DNA of 54,233 bases, from contig JAVKOQ010000344.1 in NCBI GenBank assembly GCA_031835245.1, positions 1 to 54,233 on the forward strand. Direction: 5' to 3'. Positions 1 through 10,457 of this stretch are shown piece after piece. The notes beneath the pieces are model-generated. The model saw only the letters and a list, made by a program, of their open reading frames with translations. It did not search any database and was not told the origin of the DNA. This DNA is from Balamuthia mandrillaris (Eukaryota; Discosea; Longamoebia; Balamuthiidae). A program made the translations under genes and the position numbers. Position 1 is the first letter of the stretch. Each line of letters begins with the position of its first letter.

Positions 1-1533
1 CAGTTCCTGCTGGAAGAGGAGCAAAGACGTTGCGACTGCCGTGCATTCCTGATCCTGCTGGAGGTGTGCTCACTCCTTTCTCTGAAATGAGAAGAAAAAA
101 AGAATAAGTTAGAATGAGAATGCGAATGAGAACACAAAATAAAACAACTAACCAATCAAACTACCACCGAGGGCTGTGTTGCGTCGAGGAACGTCATCAT
201 GACTAAAAGCAGAATGAAGAGATTCTTCTGTTGTTGCATTCCTTGGCGGTGAGAGCCGAGAAAGAGTTCCTTCTCCATCTTTGGCATTACTCTCTGCATA
301 CAAAAAGAAAGAGATTGAGTGTAAGGAATGGGAGCGTTGCATATTGTGAGAGAGAGGTTGAGCGAGAAGGAAACTATTACGAATAAGAAATTGAGCGCTA
401 GTACGAGGAGACATAGGTGGAGTGACAGCACCGACTGCCACCGGATGAGGCTCATACGGACCCACAGCATCCAGCTCCAATGATCCCATTCCCCCCAGCG
501 GAGGTATCGTCGTCAAAGAGGATGAAGGAGAGGACGGCAAAGAAGAGAATGAACCAGAGGGAGAAGCCAGAGCGGGGAAAGAAGTTCCTTCGTCCATGGA
601 AGAAGTCCTAGAATGAGGTGGCGATACGTATCGAGCTGGCTTTGGTAACAAAGCAGGTTTCTTTACTTTGTTATTGTTTTCTGCATCCAAAGAAGGAGAC
701 GCAGGAGAAGCGGCGGATTCGAGTTTTTGAAGATGCTGAGGTATCGCTTGAATCAAAGCACCACCAGTTTCGGATTGAAGACGTAGCACGTATTTACCAT
801 CCCTTGTGACATAACGAATAACAGCTTCGCACCAACGGGCTTCTTGTTCCAAGTATACTTGGCAGACTTCTCCTTTTTCAAATGAAGTAGGTGTTGAAGA
901 AGGAGAGGCAGAATCTGAGTACGGAACACCAGGTGGAGGAGGAGGTAATGGAAGAGATAGAACGGGCAAATCTGCCATGAACATCTTGTCACGATACTTC
1001 CATTCTACCCATTGTTTACATTCTCTGCAAGAGATGATGAGATTAGTTCGTTGCTGAATAAAGAAAACAAGAAAACATACACACAAACAATAAACAAACA
1101 TAAATTGAGGTTTAGATCGAGAAAGAATGTTACAGCAAGAAAAAATGAACAAAAGAGCAGTTAAGGAAAAAAGCTCATCTGCGATAGGAATATGCTGCTT
1201 TTGTGCTTTTATCCGAGTTGAAACAAGAGCTTCATTGAATAGCACAATAAACAATCAATGGTTTATGTGCGCTCAACTCTTGCTATTAGTACGGATGCTT
1301 AAAACTTCTTTGAACAAGCAGTGCGAGCGCGCACGCATGCAAGAGAGAAAAAGAGCAAGAAGATGATAACGAAGAAGTACAAGGACGTACTCTGGAGTGG
1401 AGGAAGGAGTAGGTTTGGTATATTCAGGAGGAATAAAGGCTTCATAAAACGCATTTGCATTCTTGTTGCCTCCAATAGCCAACAGCTGAAAATGAACACC
1501 ATTTTAGAACAACTTAGAACAACAGAATGAAAG

Positions 1534-1573
<40 letters not shown>

Positions 1574-2753
1574 CCAAACGTCAAAAAATACAGAAACAAT
1601 AGAATGCTTACGCTGAGCTGTTCTTCATCCCACTTATCAAGATCGATGGAACGAATGCGAGCGATGTGGGTGCCGAGGCTTCTGTGGTGACCAGCACAAC
1701 CTATGCAAATAGTAACAGCAAAGTTGTCTCCAAAAGATATCCATCGCGGATCTGTTTAAGAGCAGTAAAATAAGAAATGAAAATGAAATAAACAAAGACA
1801 GAAAAGAAAGAGAAAGACAAAGAGAAAGAGAAAGAAAAGATGAAATTAACAGGCAAAAGAGCTAAACGCAAAACTGAAAAAATGAACATAATAGACACCA
1901 CGAATAAAATAAACTGTAGAAACAAACCTGAACGGGAGCATTCAGCACAAACAGCGTTTTCAGGTATTTGCAGCAACTGCTGCAGCCACTCGTCTTTATC
2001 CACAACAGAATTCCTATCGCTATCACGAGCAGTAAGAGCATCCCGCTGAAGTGCTTCGTCTTTCACTTCTTTGGGCGCAGCAGAAAGCGATGGCATAGAT
2101 AGCGTGGAGGGAGCATTATTTTTGGTTTGTTTGTGATACTCTGCCGCTTTTGTGGTCCGTTCTCGCGGCGGCACCTTTGGAGGAGGATTCCTTGGCGACG
2201 ACGCCTTCGCTTCTTGTGGTGCTTGTTCTCGTTGTTGCAGCCCCTCTTCTTCTTCTTTTGCTGCTGTTTCTCCGCTTTCAACAGATGAAGAAGCAGCAGC
2301 AGCAGAGGCAAGGTCTTCCGCCTTCTGTTTTAGTTTCGTTTGCTCGTCCTCCTCTCCCGCTGCCTCATTTTCTGTGTTTTGGGCGTCCGAATTAGTAGCG
2401 ATGGCGGCCTCTTGGCCGAGAATTCTCGGCTCTTCGCCGTGGTCGTTTGTTGTAGCGGCAGAAGCGGTTGCGGAGGCCTTGGGCTTGATTTTACGCACGC
2501 GAGAAGGGCCACGGACAGCAGGCGCTGGGGCACTCGGTGCTCTGCTTCGTTGTTGCTGTTGTTGCCGAGAAGAAGAAGAAGAAGAAGAAGAGGAGGTAGT
2601 AGAAGAGGCAGAAGAAGGAGGAAAGTGAACAATGTTCGTGCCGCTTGAAGAAGGAGAGGAAGAAGCAGAAGAAGAGGCAAAAGGGTCCTGAGCGTGGGGA
2701 AGGATGGAGGGCTTATTTCCCTTGTTGTTGTTCTTTTTGCGACGTAGCGACAT
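1..2753 (-). CDS. ArfGAP-domain protein with a Tudor-like segment, 3' end outside window
   Basis: GTPase-activating protein for Arf-type small GTPases, acting in vesicle traffic. The exons I read are 1928-2753, 1612-1751, 1391-1485, 148-1024 (approximate lower end) and 1-81, continuing beyond the window. The first exon encodes a basic start (MSLRRKK) and a long Ser/Ala/Glu-rich disordered stretch. It ends in the first zinc pair CAEC. Exon two carries DPRWISFGDNF, the second pair CIGC and HHRSLG, which holds the family's arginine finger. Exon three has GNKNANAFYEAF and exon four VEWKYRDKMF, the standard end of an ArfGAP domain. About 40 residues later is a GEVCQVY...WCEAVI...YVLRL stretch that resembles a Tudor/Agenet barrel. 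The rest is Ser/Pro-rich. The phase closes across the junctions. The ArfGAP call is secure; the Tudor-like call is tentative. Confidence 0.88.
1537..1570. repeat. (CA)n microsatellite in an ArfGAP intron
   Basis: About 17 perfect CA units lie in the intron between the second and third ArfGAP exons. On the gene's sense strand this is (TG)n just upstream of the acceptor. Confidence 0.9.
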
Positions 2754-3388
2754 TTCTTCCAATCTTAAAGATTATTATATTCAATCCAGTTTCCCGAAAA
2801 GAAACAGAGGAAAAACAAATCAAAAAAAAAATACCTTCAAAACAAAAAAAAAAAAAAAAGCGCAGTAGTTGAAGAAACAACAAAGAACCGCTTGCGACAA
2901 GCGACTTTGTTCCGGATAGGCAATCCAAGGAAGGCCACCTTTTCTCTCTCGCTCTCTCTCTGTTTTAGAGTCTTTCTATCGTAGCTTTTTCTTTGATTTA
3001 ATATTTTGTTGTCTGTCGACAGGTCACATTTGTCCAAGAAATTAATGAACCGAAAAATCAGCCAATCGTAAGTTGCCACGTTGGTTATTGATCTTTCAAT
3101 CGACATGATCGACTATAGATCGAGTAGAAGGGAGAGGACAGGAGAGAGGACAGGAGAGAGGAGAAGGGAGAGGACAGGAGAGAGCAGAGAACAAGGCAGG
3201 GAGAGAGAGAGCGAGAGAAGAGCACAAACGGAAGCAAAGAACTGGAGTGAAGTGTGCGCTTGCACAAAAGGATTCTTTGACATACGTTTGTGTGGGGGCA
3301 TTACATTCGGTCCGCGGAACTCACCGCGTCGCCTCTTCGCAGTTGCATCCATCACATCAGCTTTTTTTCTGTTCATAGATGAAATGAG
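2754..3388. other. Intergenic, promoter side of the ArfGAP gene
   Basis: No convincing gene. The stretch holds poly-A tracts, the hairpin CGCTTG-cga-CAAGCG at 2889-2903, the 10-base palindrome CTGTCGACAG at 3013-3022 and an AGAGGACAGG-type purine minisatellite at about 3128-3220. Confidence 0.6.
3128..3220. repeat. GGAGAGGACA-type purine minisatellite
   Basis: Imperfect repeats of GAGAGGACAGGA and AGAGGAGAAGG. They lie 3' of the GATA-finger gene and upstream of the ArfGAP gene. Confidence 0.7.
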
Positions 3389-4141
3389 TCATTGTGATGA
3401 TGTCGTTGGTGTTGAGACAGCCAACGATGAATGCTCCTGTGCTGCAACTTTAACTTTGTATTTTACGTCTTCTTCTTCTTTGTCCGCTTCTCCAGATGCA
3501 TCGTCTTCCTTCCGTTTCTTCCTCAGAGGCCGGAGTTCGTCTGCTCTGTCATTCTTTTCCTCTTCTTTCTCTCCCTCGTTTCTCTTCTCTTTTTGTTCCA
3601 CTCCCATACTTTCTTTTACACTTGAAGAGGAAGAGGAAGAGGAGGATATCGTTGCACCACTTCCTGTCCTTTGCGTCTCACCATCCTCCATGAGAGCAGG
3701 AAGCACAAAGGTGATGGCAGAGTTGTGCAGCATGTCCAGGATGATGCTGGTCATGCCTTGCTTCCGCATGTTGCCCATCAGCACGTACTTGTGCTCCCTC
3801 TCCGCCCAGCCGCACTTGTCGCAAAAGGTCTCCCCCCGGCGGCCCTTCCGCCAGCGGGCCGTCTCCAGGCAGAAGCAATTCTCGCAGTAACCTTTGTACT
3901 TGACCGCCCCACCTCTGCTTATTTTGGTGCGACGGCCATTGCCACGAAGAGGTTTGGGCTTTAGTTGCAGCGAAGTGCGTTTGTTTTCTTCTTCTTCATT
4001 TTCATTTTCATTTTCATTTTCTTCCTCTTCTCTTGAAGTGTTTTGTTCTGATGTTTCTTCTTCTGCTACGGCTTCTTTATCCATTTCTTGGAGGAGAGTT
4101 TGTTCCGGCACAACCTCCTCCGGCTGGTTCCGTTCTTCCAT
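3389..4141 (-). CDS. GATA-type zinc finger protein
   Basis: Uninterrupted 250-residue reading frame. Residues 1-60 are Glu/Asn/Gln-rich, partly through an ENENEN run encoded by an ATTTTC microsatellite. At about residues 86-115 is one zinc finger with C-x2-C-x17-C-x2-C spacing (CENC ... CDKC) and the Trp and Arg residues expected of a GATA-class finger. A basic stretch (KPLRGNGRRTK) precedes it. A moderately hydrophobic segment (TSIILDMLHNSAITFVLPAL) follows, then a Ser run and a long acidic/basic disordered tail containing LRPLRKKRK, a likely nuclear localisation signal. The probable role is DNA binding in transcription, by family. No other GATA-cofactor domain is visible. Confidence 0.8.
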   Translation of the reverse strand: MEERNQPEEVVPEQTLLQEMDKEAVAEEETSEQNTSREEEENENENENEEEENKRTSLQLKPKPLRGNGRRTKISRGGAVKYKGYCENCFCLETARWRKGRRGETFCDKCGWAEREHKYVLMGNMRKQGMTSIILDMLHNSAITFVLPALMEDGETQRTGSGATISSSSSSSSSVKESMGVEQKEKRNEGEKEEEKNDRADELRPLRKKRKEDDASGEADKEEEDVKYKVKVAAQEHSSLAVSTPTTSSQ

Positions 4142-4222
4142 GGATGGCCTAGCTATGACGGGTTCTTTAGCTCAAACGTGTTTGGGGTCGGCTCCTTCAC
4201 TCCTTCGGTGGTGCTCGATGTT

Positions 4223-4387
4223 GATCTGACAAAGATGACTTATCAAACGTTCAATAAAATATCAAAAGAAAATATCAAACGTGCAATGAAAAATCAAACA
4301 GCGCTAACCTGATCTGACATAGATGGCTTATCAAACGTCCAATAAAATATCAAAAGGATATTTCAAACATGCAATGAAAAATCAAAC
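4223..4387. repeat. Tandem duplication of a 77-base unit upstream of the GATA-finger gene
   Basis: Copy A (4223-4299) and copy B (4311-4387) both begin GATCTGACA and end AAAAATCAAAC. They differ at only a handful of positions. Each holds two versions of ATCAAACGT. The pair sits 80-250 bases upstream of the GATA-finger start codon, so it could be part of its promoter. Confidence 0.85.
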
Positions 4388-4430
4388 ATTTGATTTTTTT
4401 TTGTTGTTTGTTCGTTTTTTTCTGTTTACT

Positions 4431-5916
4431 TCAATCCAAAGCAGAGCCATAGTAAAAGAACTGTTTGGGTGGCACTCGAAACTTAAAGTTCGGATCGGCA
4501 GTCTCGCAAACAAGCACGCACCCGCTTCCGCACTCGAACCTCCCAAACTCTTCTCCCTTCTTCAGAAAGACACCATCAAAAGTGCGCACATTGACGGCAT
4601 AGGTTGCTCCACCGTCTTTCAGCTTTAAACGCTCTTGATAGGTGTGCTTTGGGTGAATCGTTTGTAATGCCTTTGACTCGGAGGCTTTGTCCGTGTTAAG
4701 AGTCTGTTTTATTTTATTTTTTTGAACAGATGTAAATGAGAGAGAGAGACAGAGAGGATGAGAAAGAGAGCAAACCTCGTCAAAGTTAAGTCGTATGGCA
4801 TCCACATATTCACTTCCAATAAGAACCACATAAAACACCTCTCCATGGTTCCATCGACACTCTAAAATGACCCGTTCGTTGCGCGAAAGCAATCCCTTTT
4901 CTTGCAAAAAAGTTTTGAGGGAGAGGTTCTTCCTCTTTAGCACGACCAAGTCCGCTGGCGCTCTCAATCGGTGGCATTCACTCGATGGCAGCAACAATAC
5001 GCATGAGTGAAGATATTGCTTTCCCTCCTGTTCTGTTTCTTCATTTTTGCGTCTTCTCTCCTTCTGCTACGTTTCGTCGTGTTTTTTGTATGCTCCTTCG
5101 CTTTGCTTCTTCCATTCCTTTCCATGTTCTCCTTTTGCTTTGTTGTGGTCTTTGTTTTCGGTCTGTTTGACCTTCTTTCGCGTGTCCTCCATGGCTTTCC
5201 GGTTCATCAGTTTTTCTTTCTCCTCGTTGTTGAGGGCTAAAACCTCTTCCAAAGGATAGTCGATGCCTTTGACCTGTCGAACCATGAACCCGTTGCTCTC
5301 ATTCAACAGAGAAGCATTGATAACAATGCCATCAAAAGGAGCCACTTTTGCTTCTGGCTCTATGGGTCGCGGCTTTATCTCTCTAAGGAAAAAGTCTTGA
5401 AGGGAAGTATAGTTGCTGAAGTCCGCTCCGCGAACGGACTCGGCAGGACGACATCCGTTGTAACGAGAAGCTTCCGATAATGAGAGGACGAAGGAAGAAG
5501 AGGAGCTTGTTGTTGGGAATGAGTTGGTTGCAAAGGAATGCGAAGAAACGAGTCCACAGAAAGAGGAGGTAGTAGTTCCATAGATGAGATAGAAGCTGAA
5601 AGACGGGAGAGAGAAGCGTCATGGTTGTTTGGTTTGTGTGAGTAGATTAGTTTAATTTTTTTTTTGAAAACAAAAAGAAAAAAGGAGAGAAGAAAAGAAT
5701 AAAGCGAGAAAACACAAAGAAAAATCAAAGCGAACTATCGTAGACACACTGAGAAACGAACCTATCGTCGTCGAAGATGTCTTGGGGCCGTCATCTTTCC
5801 AGAAGCTTTTCAACGGCCATAGTGCAACAAGCAGATATCTTTGATGATCCTTTGGAGTGTAGCGTCGAGAGGCTGTGGCATGGGCACTCGGCCTTTTCTG
5901 TGGATGAGAAAAGCAG
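4431..5916 (-). CDS. Phosphatidylserine decarboxylase-like protein, divergent; 5' structure unresolved
   Basis: Homologue of the pyruvoyl enzyme that decarboxylates phosphatidylserine to phosphatidylethanolamine. Family landmarks appear in order: SLQDFFLREIKPRPIEP (about 5390), PFDGIV with the conserved Asp, then GFMVRQVKGIDYPL, LLLPSSECHRLRAP, GLLSRNERVILE and FECGSGCVLVCE near the C-terminus. The clear 3' exons are 4431-4703 and 4776 to about 5027. Two things look wrong for an active enzyme. The usual YHRFH catalytic box reads CHRLR, so its second His is Arg, and the self-cleavage LGST box reads CGSG. An in-frame TAG at 5067-5069 lies in a Lys/Glu-rich insert and would be removed by a phase-0 intron ending near 5028. 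Upstream exons (about 5393-5595 and 5762-5916) do not join cleanly in phase, and no start codon is visible before RCE1 ends. It is either a diverged paralogue or a decaying host gene. Confidence 0.55.
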
Positions 5917-5999
5917 CTGGAAGAGAGGAAGAGAAAGTATTAAAAAAAAACAACTAAAATAGTGGGGTGCAAAAACTCCTCGTAATTGTATTGGGAAGG

Positions 6000-6538
6000 T
6001 TAGGATTGATGTACGAGAGCAAAGAAGGGAGAAGCATAGAGGGAGGGACTAGTGATAGGAAAGAGAAGAACACAAAATAAAAATAAGCCAACAAGAAAAG
6101 AGGCCACCACCGCTATTTTAGATGAAACAAAAAAATAAGTTAAGGAATTATGAACAAAAGAAAAAGAAAAAAGAAACAGAAACAGAAAAGAGAAACGAAA
6201 CGACGAAAGAAAGAGAAAGAGAAAGAGACAAAATAGAAACTGAGATAAAGTACTACAAAAAGGAGAGTACGTACTTCGTTTATGAGGATGGTCTGGTATT
6301 TCATCTACTTGAGGGAAACCCATAAAGTTACAAAAGGCGTGTGCCAGGAAGGGAGCAATGATATGGCCTGCAGTGAAGGAATGTTAGAGAAAACGTCCTA
6401 AGGAGGCAACTTAACAAAAGAATAAGACAAACAGATTAATCCTACCGGTGCGAAGAAAGAGAAAGGCGGAATAGCACCCAAACACGGTCGTATAAAACAG
6501 CTGGAACACTAGTTTATCCAAAAATACAATACAAAGTG

Positions 6539-6587
<49 letters not shown>

Positions 6588-7606
6588 GAGTAAAGCAGAA
6601 GAACTACATACAAACTTCCATCCATGCGTTGTGCAGATCCTCACCTGTCTTGTGGAGGTGTTGGATGATATGGTGCAGGTGTGCCACCCCAAAGAAGAAC
6701 GGGGAGAGAAAGATGGTGGTTGACCAATGGAAACCCCCACAAATAAGCAGAGGGCACATGCAGGAACGAAACACCCACTCCTCCGTAAACGGACCCTTTG
6801 TTTCATGCGTTGGCCAATTAACAATCCGGCAAAGAGCACAGAAAGAAGAAAGAAGAAAGAAGAAAGAAGAAAGAAGAAAGAAGAAAGAAGAAAGAAGAAA
6901 GAAGAACAAAAACAAACCACAATGTAGTTCCTCCAAAAGGAAAGCTCGGTGAAGTTTTTGCTCAACCAGAGGGTAAAGCCTTTGGCAGAGCCCCAAGGGT
7001 TATCGTAGTACAACATCACCAACGGACCCAAAAAGAGGATCATCGTGAGCAACAACGGCAACGTAGCGGCCTGTTTTGTTTATTCCCGAACATAGGTGAG
7101 GTTGGTGAAGTACTGAAAAACTGAAGACGTAAAAGAAAACGAAACAAAAAAAATAAGGATGGCAAAGACACCCACTTGAATCAAAGCATCACCATGAACG
7201 CCCATCCAATAGAGCACCGAAAATAAATCTTGTGACTGCTCCAGAAGAGTTTCGTCAGCAAAAAAGAAAGAGAAGGAGGGAGGAGGAGGAGGAGGAGGAG
7301 GAGGAGGAGGAGGAGGAAGAAGAAGGAGAGGAAGAAGAGAAGAAGAAGAGGAAGAGGAAGAAGAAGAAGAAGACCAACCGCAGCCCAGAACCAAAGATAA
7401 ACCACGCTCGTCGCACAGACCAACCCCACGCTCATGAACCGGCGTTTGATTTGAACGGGGTCGTCCCGGTTCAAGGTGCGCGCTTTGGGCCATAAGTACA
7501 AGCTCCCCACGAACCAAACCGTCAGCAAGGCGCAGCTGAAGACAGCCCCAAAGGCGTTCACCTGGAAGAGCGGCAGCAGCGCCTCCTGTTGTTGTTCCTC
7601 TTCCAT
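6000..7606 (-). CDS. RCE1: CAAX prenyl protease 2 (RCE1)
   Basis: Integral ER protease that removes the last three residues of farnesylated or geranylgeranylated CAAX proteins such as Ras. Seven exons (7379-7606, 7176-7235, 6918-7070, 6616-6795, 6446-6500, 6275-6367, 6000-6112) close in phase to 293 residues, a normal family length. The diagnostic motifs of the glutamate intramembrane protease family are present: PFTEEWVFRSC with the catalytic Glu pair, GVAHLHHIIQ with the essential His, LFYTTVFGCYS, and GHIIAPFLAHAFCNFMGFP. The C-terminal LLFPITSPSLY is also typical. Several hydrophobic helices are visible. Introns carry purine microsatellites that are pyrimidine-rich on the sense strand. 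The start is the ATG at 7604-7606, because upstream there is only a non-ATG extension. Confidence 0.93.
6539..6590. repeat. (GA)n microsatellite in an RCE1 intron
   Basis: GA dinucleotide run with one GAGCGAGA break, inside the fourth intron of RCE1. It reads (CT)n on the RCE1 sense strand. Confidence 0.85.
6838..6905. repeat. (GAAGAAA)n microsatellite in an RCE1 intron
   Basis: About nine near-perfect AGAAAGA heptamers in the third intron of RCE1. It reads as a TTTCTTC array on the sense strand. Confidence 0.85.
7272..7372. repeat. (GGA)n/(GAA)n microsatellite in the first RCE1 intron
   Basis: GGA run followed by GAA/GGA mixture, filling most of the first RCE1 intron. It is pyrimidine-rich on the sense strand. 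Confidence 0.85.
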
Positions 7607-7955
7607 TCTCTCTTTCTCCTGCGCCACCGAAGCTACAGCAAAGGAGCAACAATCGTGCAGTTATTGACCTGTAAAAGTCATTTTTTGCGGACGCCGAAAA
7701 ATTTCTACCCAAATTTTTTCCAGGAAATAAACTGTTTAATTTACGCAGAAAGAACCTTGCAAGCATAAAGCGAGACAAGAAACGAGCAAGACAATCATTT
7801 GAAGCACGATAAAGCCCAGTGAATAATACCACCCTTCTACACCCCCTCACCCAATAGAATAGAATGATCTAGTTTGTCTAAGCCAATGCTATCGATAGCA
7901 AAAGTTTTTGGCTCATTCATTTGAACAAACATCTGGAAACGATCGTCAAACAACT
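7607..7955. other. Divergent spacer between RCE1 and tRNA-Glu
   Basis: No gene seen. It contains the perfect 14-base palindrome TGCTATCGATAGCA at 7887-7900, 55 bases before the tRNA. Confidence 0.6.
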
Positions 7956-8027
7956 TCCGCTGTGGTGTAGTTGGCAACATTGGTGGCTCTCACCCACCCG
8001 CCCCGGGTTCGATTCCCGGCAGCGGAA
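7956..8027 (+). tRNA. tRNA-Glu (anticodon CUC)
   Basis: Full cloverleaf. The acceptor stem TCCGCTG pairs with CAGCGGA and the discriminator is A at 8027. The anticodon stem GGTGG/CCACC encloses loop CTCTCAC, giving anticodon CTC. The T arm is CCGGGTTCGATTCCCGG. The B box GGTTCGATTCC is canonical. There is no intron. A T5 terminator follows at 8033-8037. Confidence 0.93.
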
Positions 8028-8032
8028 TTTAC

Positions 8033-8037
8033 TTTTT
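8033..8037 (+). terminator. Pol III terminator of tRNA-Glu
   Basis: Run of five T residues, six bases after the discriminator base of the tRNA. Confidence 0.6.
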
Positions 8038-8137
8038 GGGAATTTTTGTTTGTTTCTGCTACATTCGCGACGACATGAAAAAACATGCCGTGACGACACG
8101 AAAAATGGACATCTGAAAAGCAACACAACACGAAAGA

Positions 8138-10165
8138 ATGGGAGGAGGTGACAGCGCCACCTTGTTGTGCGTAACGCCGAACGGGGAGGTGTTGATGGAC
8201 TGGGCTGACCCCGGTTGTTGTGGGGTGGAGGAGGGGGAGGAGGAGAACGACGCTCGTGTCCTGCCCTTCGCAAAGCTGCCAGAGGTGGTTGTGGGAGCAG
8301 CCAGGCGCAGTGATGAAGATGCTGCCGCCGCCGCCACCACCAGGCTTGCTCCCGGTGCCCTGCTTGCCTCGCTCTTTCCCCATCTGGAGGAAAGCAAACG
8401 ATTAGAACTGGCTGAAAGCACTTTGCTTCTTGGCTCTTTCCTTCGCCCGCCATTTCTCAAGTTTGTGTTTTTTTTTTTAAAAGCTGATGAAAACAGTTCT
8501 AATCTTTGCACCATGCATGTGGCCAGGAACCAACATGCATCGAAAGCTACTTTTTATATGCTTCGCCCGTTCCCTTCTTCCTATTTGCAAACGAGTGCTT
8601 CATCTTCTTCGCTGCGTTGGACTGAGGTCGAGCAGCTTATTCAACGCTTCGAGGAGCATCAGGTGTTTCTTTGCCCTTTAAGTTTGCAGCTTCTTCGCTG
8701 GTTGCAGCGTTTCTCTCGCTCAGGTTCGTTCTTTCTCGTTTCTTTGTTCTTGTTCTTGTTCTTGTTCTTGTTCTTGTTCTTGTTCTTGTTCTTGTTCTTG
8801 TTCTTGTTCTTGTTCTTGTTCTTGTTCTTGTTCTTCTTCTTGTTCTTGTGCTTCTTCTTGTTCTTGTTCTTGTTCTTCTTCTTCTTCTTCTTCTTCTTCT
8901 TCTTCTTCTTCTTCTTCTTCTTCTTCTTCTGCTTGTGCTTCATTCTTCATTCTTCCTTTTTCTTTGCTTATCCTTCTCCTTCTTCATGTTTTCTCTATTT
9001 GTTTCTTTGTTCTGTCGTTTTGCTTTTAATGTCTTCCCTCTCTTTTTGTCTTGTTCTCTTTCTTCGTATCTTCTGACAAACCTTGTTGTTTGCAGATGAT
9101 TTTGGAGATTTCGTGAAGCATTGTCTGGAGCGAAGCCAACTACTGAACGATGTAAATGATGAGCGAATGTTGGTTGGCGTGCAAATGGAGCTGGAATACG
9201 CGCCAAACATGCTCGTTGTCCCCGTTCTTTCAAATACCCTCCCTCCTTTTGATTCTACCAACTTGGTATCTTCCTTTCCCATCCTCTGTTCTTTCTTCCC
9301 TTCTCTCCATTTCTTCTTTTCTCTTCATTCTTTATATAGTCTCGAAGAATAAGTTGGTCTTATCTTTTCTGCTTCAATAAAATTGCAGGTGATGTTTTTA
9401 ACAAAGACAGAGTGTCTGATAGTTGATCCTGGAGCTTCTCTCTCTGCAGGCGCTCCCCACTTTTTGCTGCTGTTGGATGAGTTTGTGTTCAATACTTCCT
9501 CTTCTTTGCCACCGCGAACGCTGCACATCTTCCTTACCCACCACCACAAAGACCATTGGGAAGGTTTAGTAGCCTTGTCACAATTGGACTTTTCTTCTTC
9601 CTCTATATCAAATCAACTTATTGTCTATGCCCACGCAAAGACATTCCAACGATTAGAAAGACTTCTGCCGTCCCTAGAGGGAGCACAAGCTCTCGACTTG
9701 TTCACTAACTCCCAAAAGTGGAAACTCGTTTCCATCACCTCTAACGATCGAATTGTTTTATCTCCCTCATCTTCTCAAGAGGACGGACAAGGGCTAGTGC
9801 TGGACATTCTACAAGCGGAAGGACATACGGACGGTCACTTGGTGCTGTGGGAGAGCAAAGGACGAACTCTCATCGCCGGAGATCATATCGTGGGGCAAGG
9901 TTCAGCCAGCCTGGACGCAGTTGGCGGTGGCGACATGACTCAATACCTCGCCACGACGCGGTTTTTGATGTCCCTGGCGCCGAGGCTGGCAGTTCCCGCC
10001 CATGGGCCGCCTTCCTATCGATGCGTTGCGTTGTTGAAGGAATACTTGCGGCATCGCCAAGCCAGGGAAGATGCTATAGTGTCCAGCATTCAGGTTTGAC
10101 TATTTTTTTTTTTGTTAAACTCTTCGTTCTCTCGTCACTTTTTCTTTTTCAGTTTCTCTCTTGAA

Positions 10166-10209
<44 letters not shown>

Positions 10210-10420
10210 TTTGCTCTTTCATTGTTTCGTTAACGGTTGGCTACTTGGAATAATGAAGGCCGGGGCAAGGAACGTGGAAGAGGTGGTTGCAGCTGTGTAT
10301 AAAGACATATCACCGGCTCTGTGGAAACCAGCCGCTGCCAACGTTATGCTGCACATCAGAAAACTGCAAAACGAGGAAAAGCTTCCCCCTAGCTTTTCTC
10401 CTGCTTCTTCTTCCTCATAA
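8138..10420 (+). CDS. Metallo-beta-lactamase-fold hydrolase (LACTB2-like)
   Basis: Probable metal-dependent hydrolase. The nearest characterised family is LACTB2, a mitochondrial endoribonuclease; substrate not shown here. Exons 8138-8723, 9096-9265, 9389-10093 and 10259-10420 close in phase to about 540 residues. The metal-binding motifs are all present: THHHKDHWEG, GHTDGH, the Asp of GDHIVGQGS and the final His of PAHGP. The C-terminal segment (EEVVAAVYKD ... HIRKLQ) matches the small helical domain of LACTB2. About 250 residues precede the catalytic domain, much longer than in animal LACTB2, and end in LVVPVLSNTLPPFDSTNL. This part is similar in placement to the N-terminal extension of plant homologues. 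A 36-base pyrimidine-rich in-frame piece at 8461-8496 could be a tiny intron or coding. Confidence 0.85.
8740..8935. repeat. (TTGTTC)n and (TTC)n array in the first intron of the LACTB2-like gene
   Basis: About 17 TTGTTC hexamers, a degenerate middle, then about 18 TTC units. All lie between the donor at 8724 and the acceptor at 9095. Confidence 0.9.
10167..10205. repeat. (CT)n in the last intron of the LACTB2-like gene
   Basis: About 19 CT units ahead of the non-CAG acceptor TGAAG at 10258. Confidence 0.85.
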
Positions 10421-10447
10421 AAAAAGAAAGGAAAAAAAAAGCATTTT

Positions 10448-10454
10448 AAAAAAA
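10448..10454 (-). terminator. Pol III terminator of tRNA-Lys
   Basis: Seven T residues on the tRNA strand, three bases past the discriminator base. Confidence 0.6.
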
Positions 10455-10457
10455 GAA

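Noticed and set aside
2140-2640. Several long plus-strand frames rich in Ser/Glu or Leu
   Set aside because: They are shadows of the low-complexity first ArfGAP exon.
7620-7850. Frame upstream of RCE1
   Set aside because: It is a leader extension without ATG and ends in non-coding AT-rich sequence.
8740-8935. Regularly spaced hexamers that could suggest a CRISPR or satellite array
   Set aside because: No spacers; these are simple intronic microsatellites, as at 28396 and 31908.
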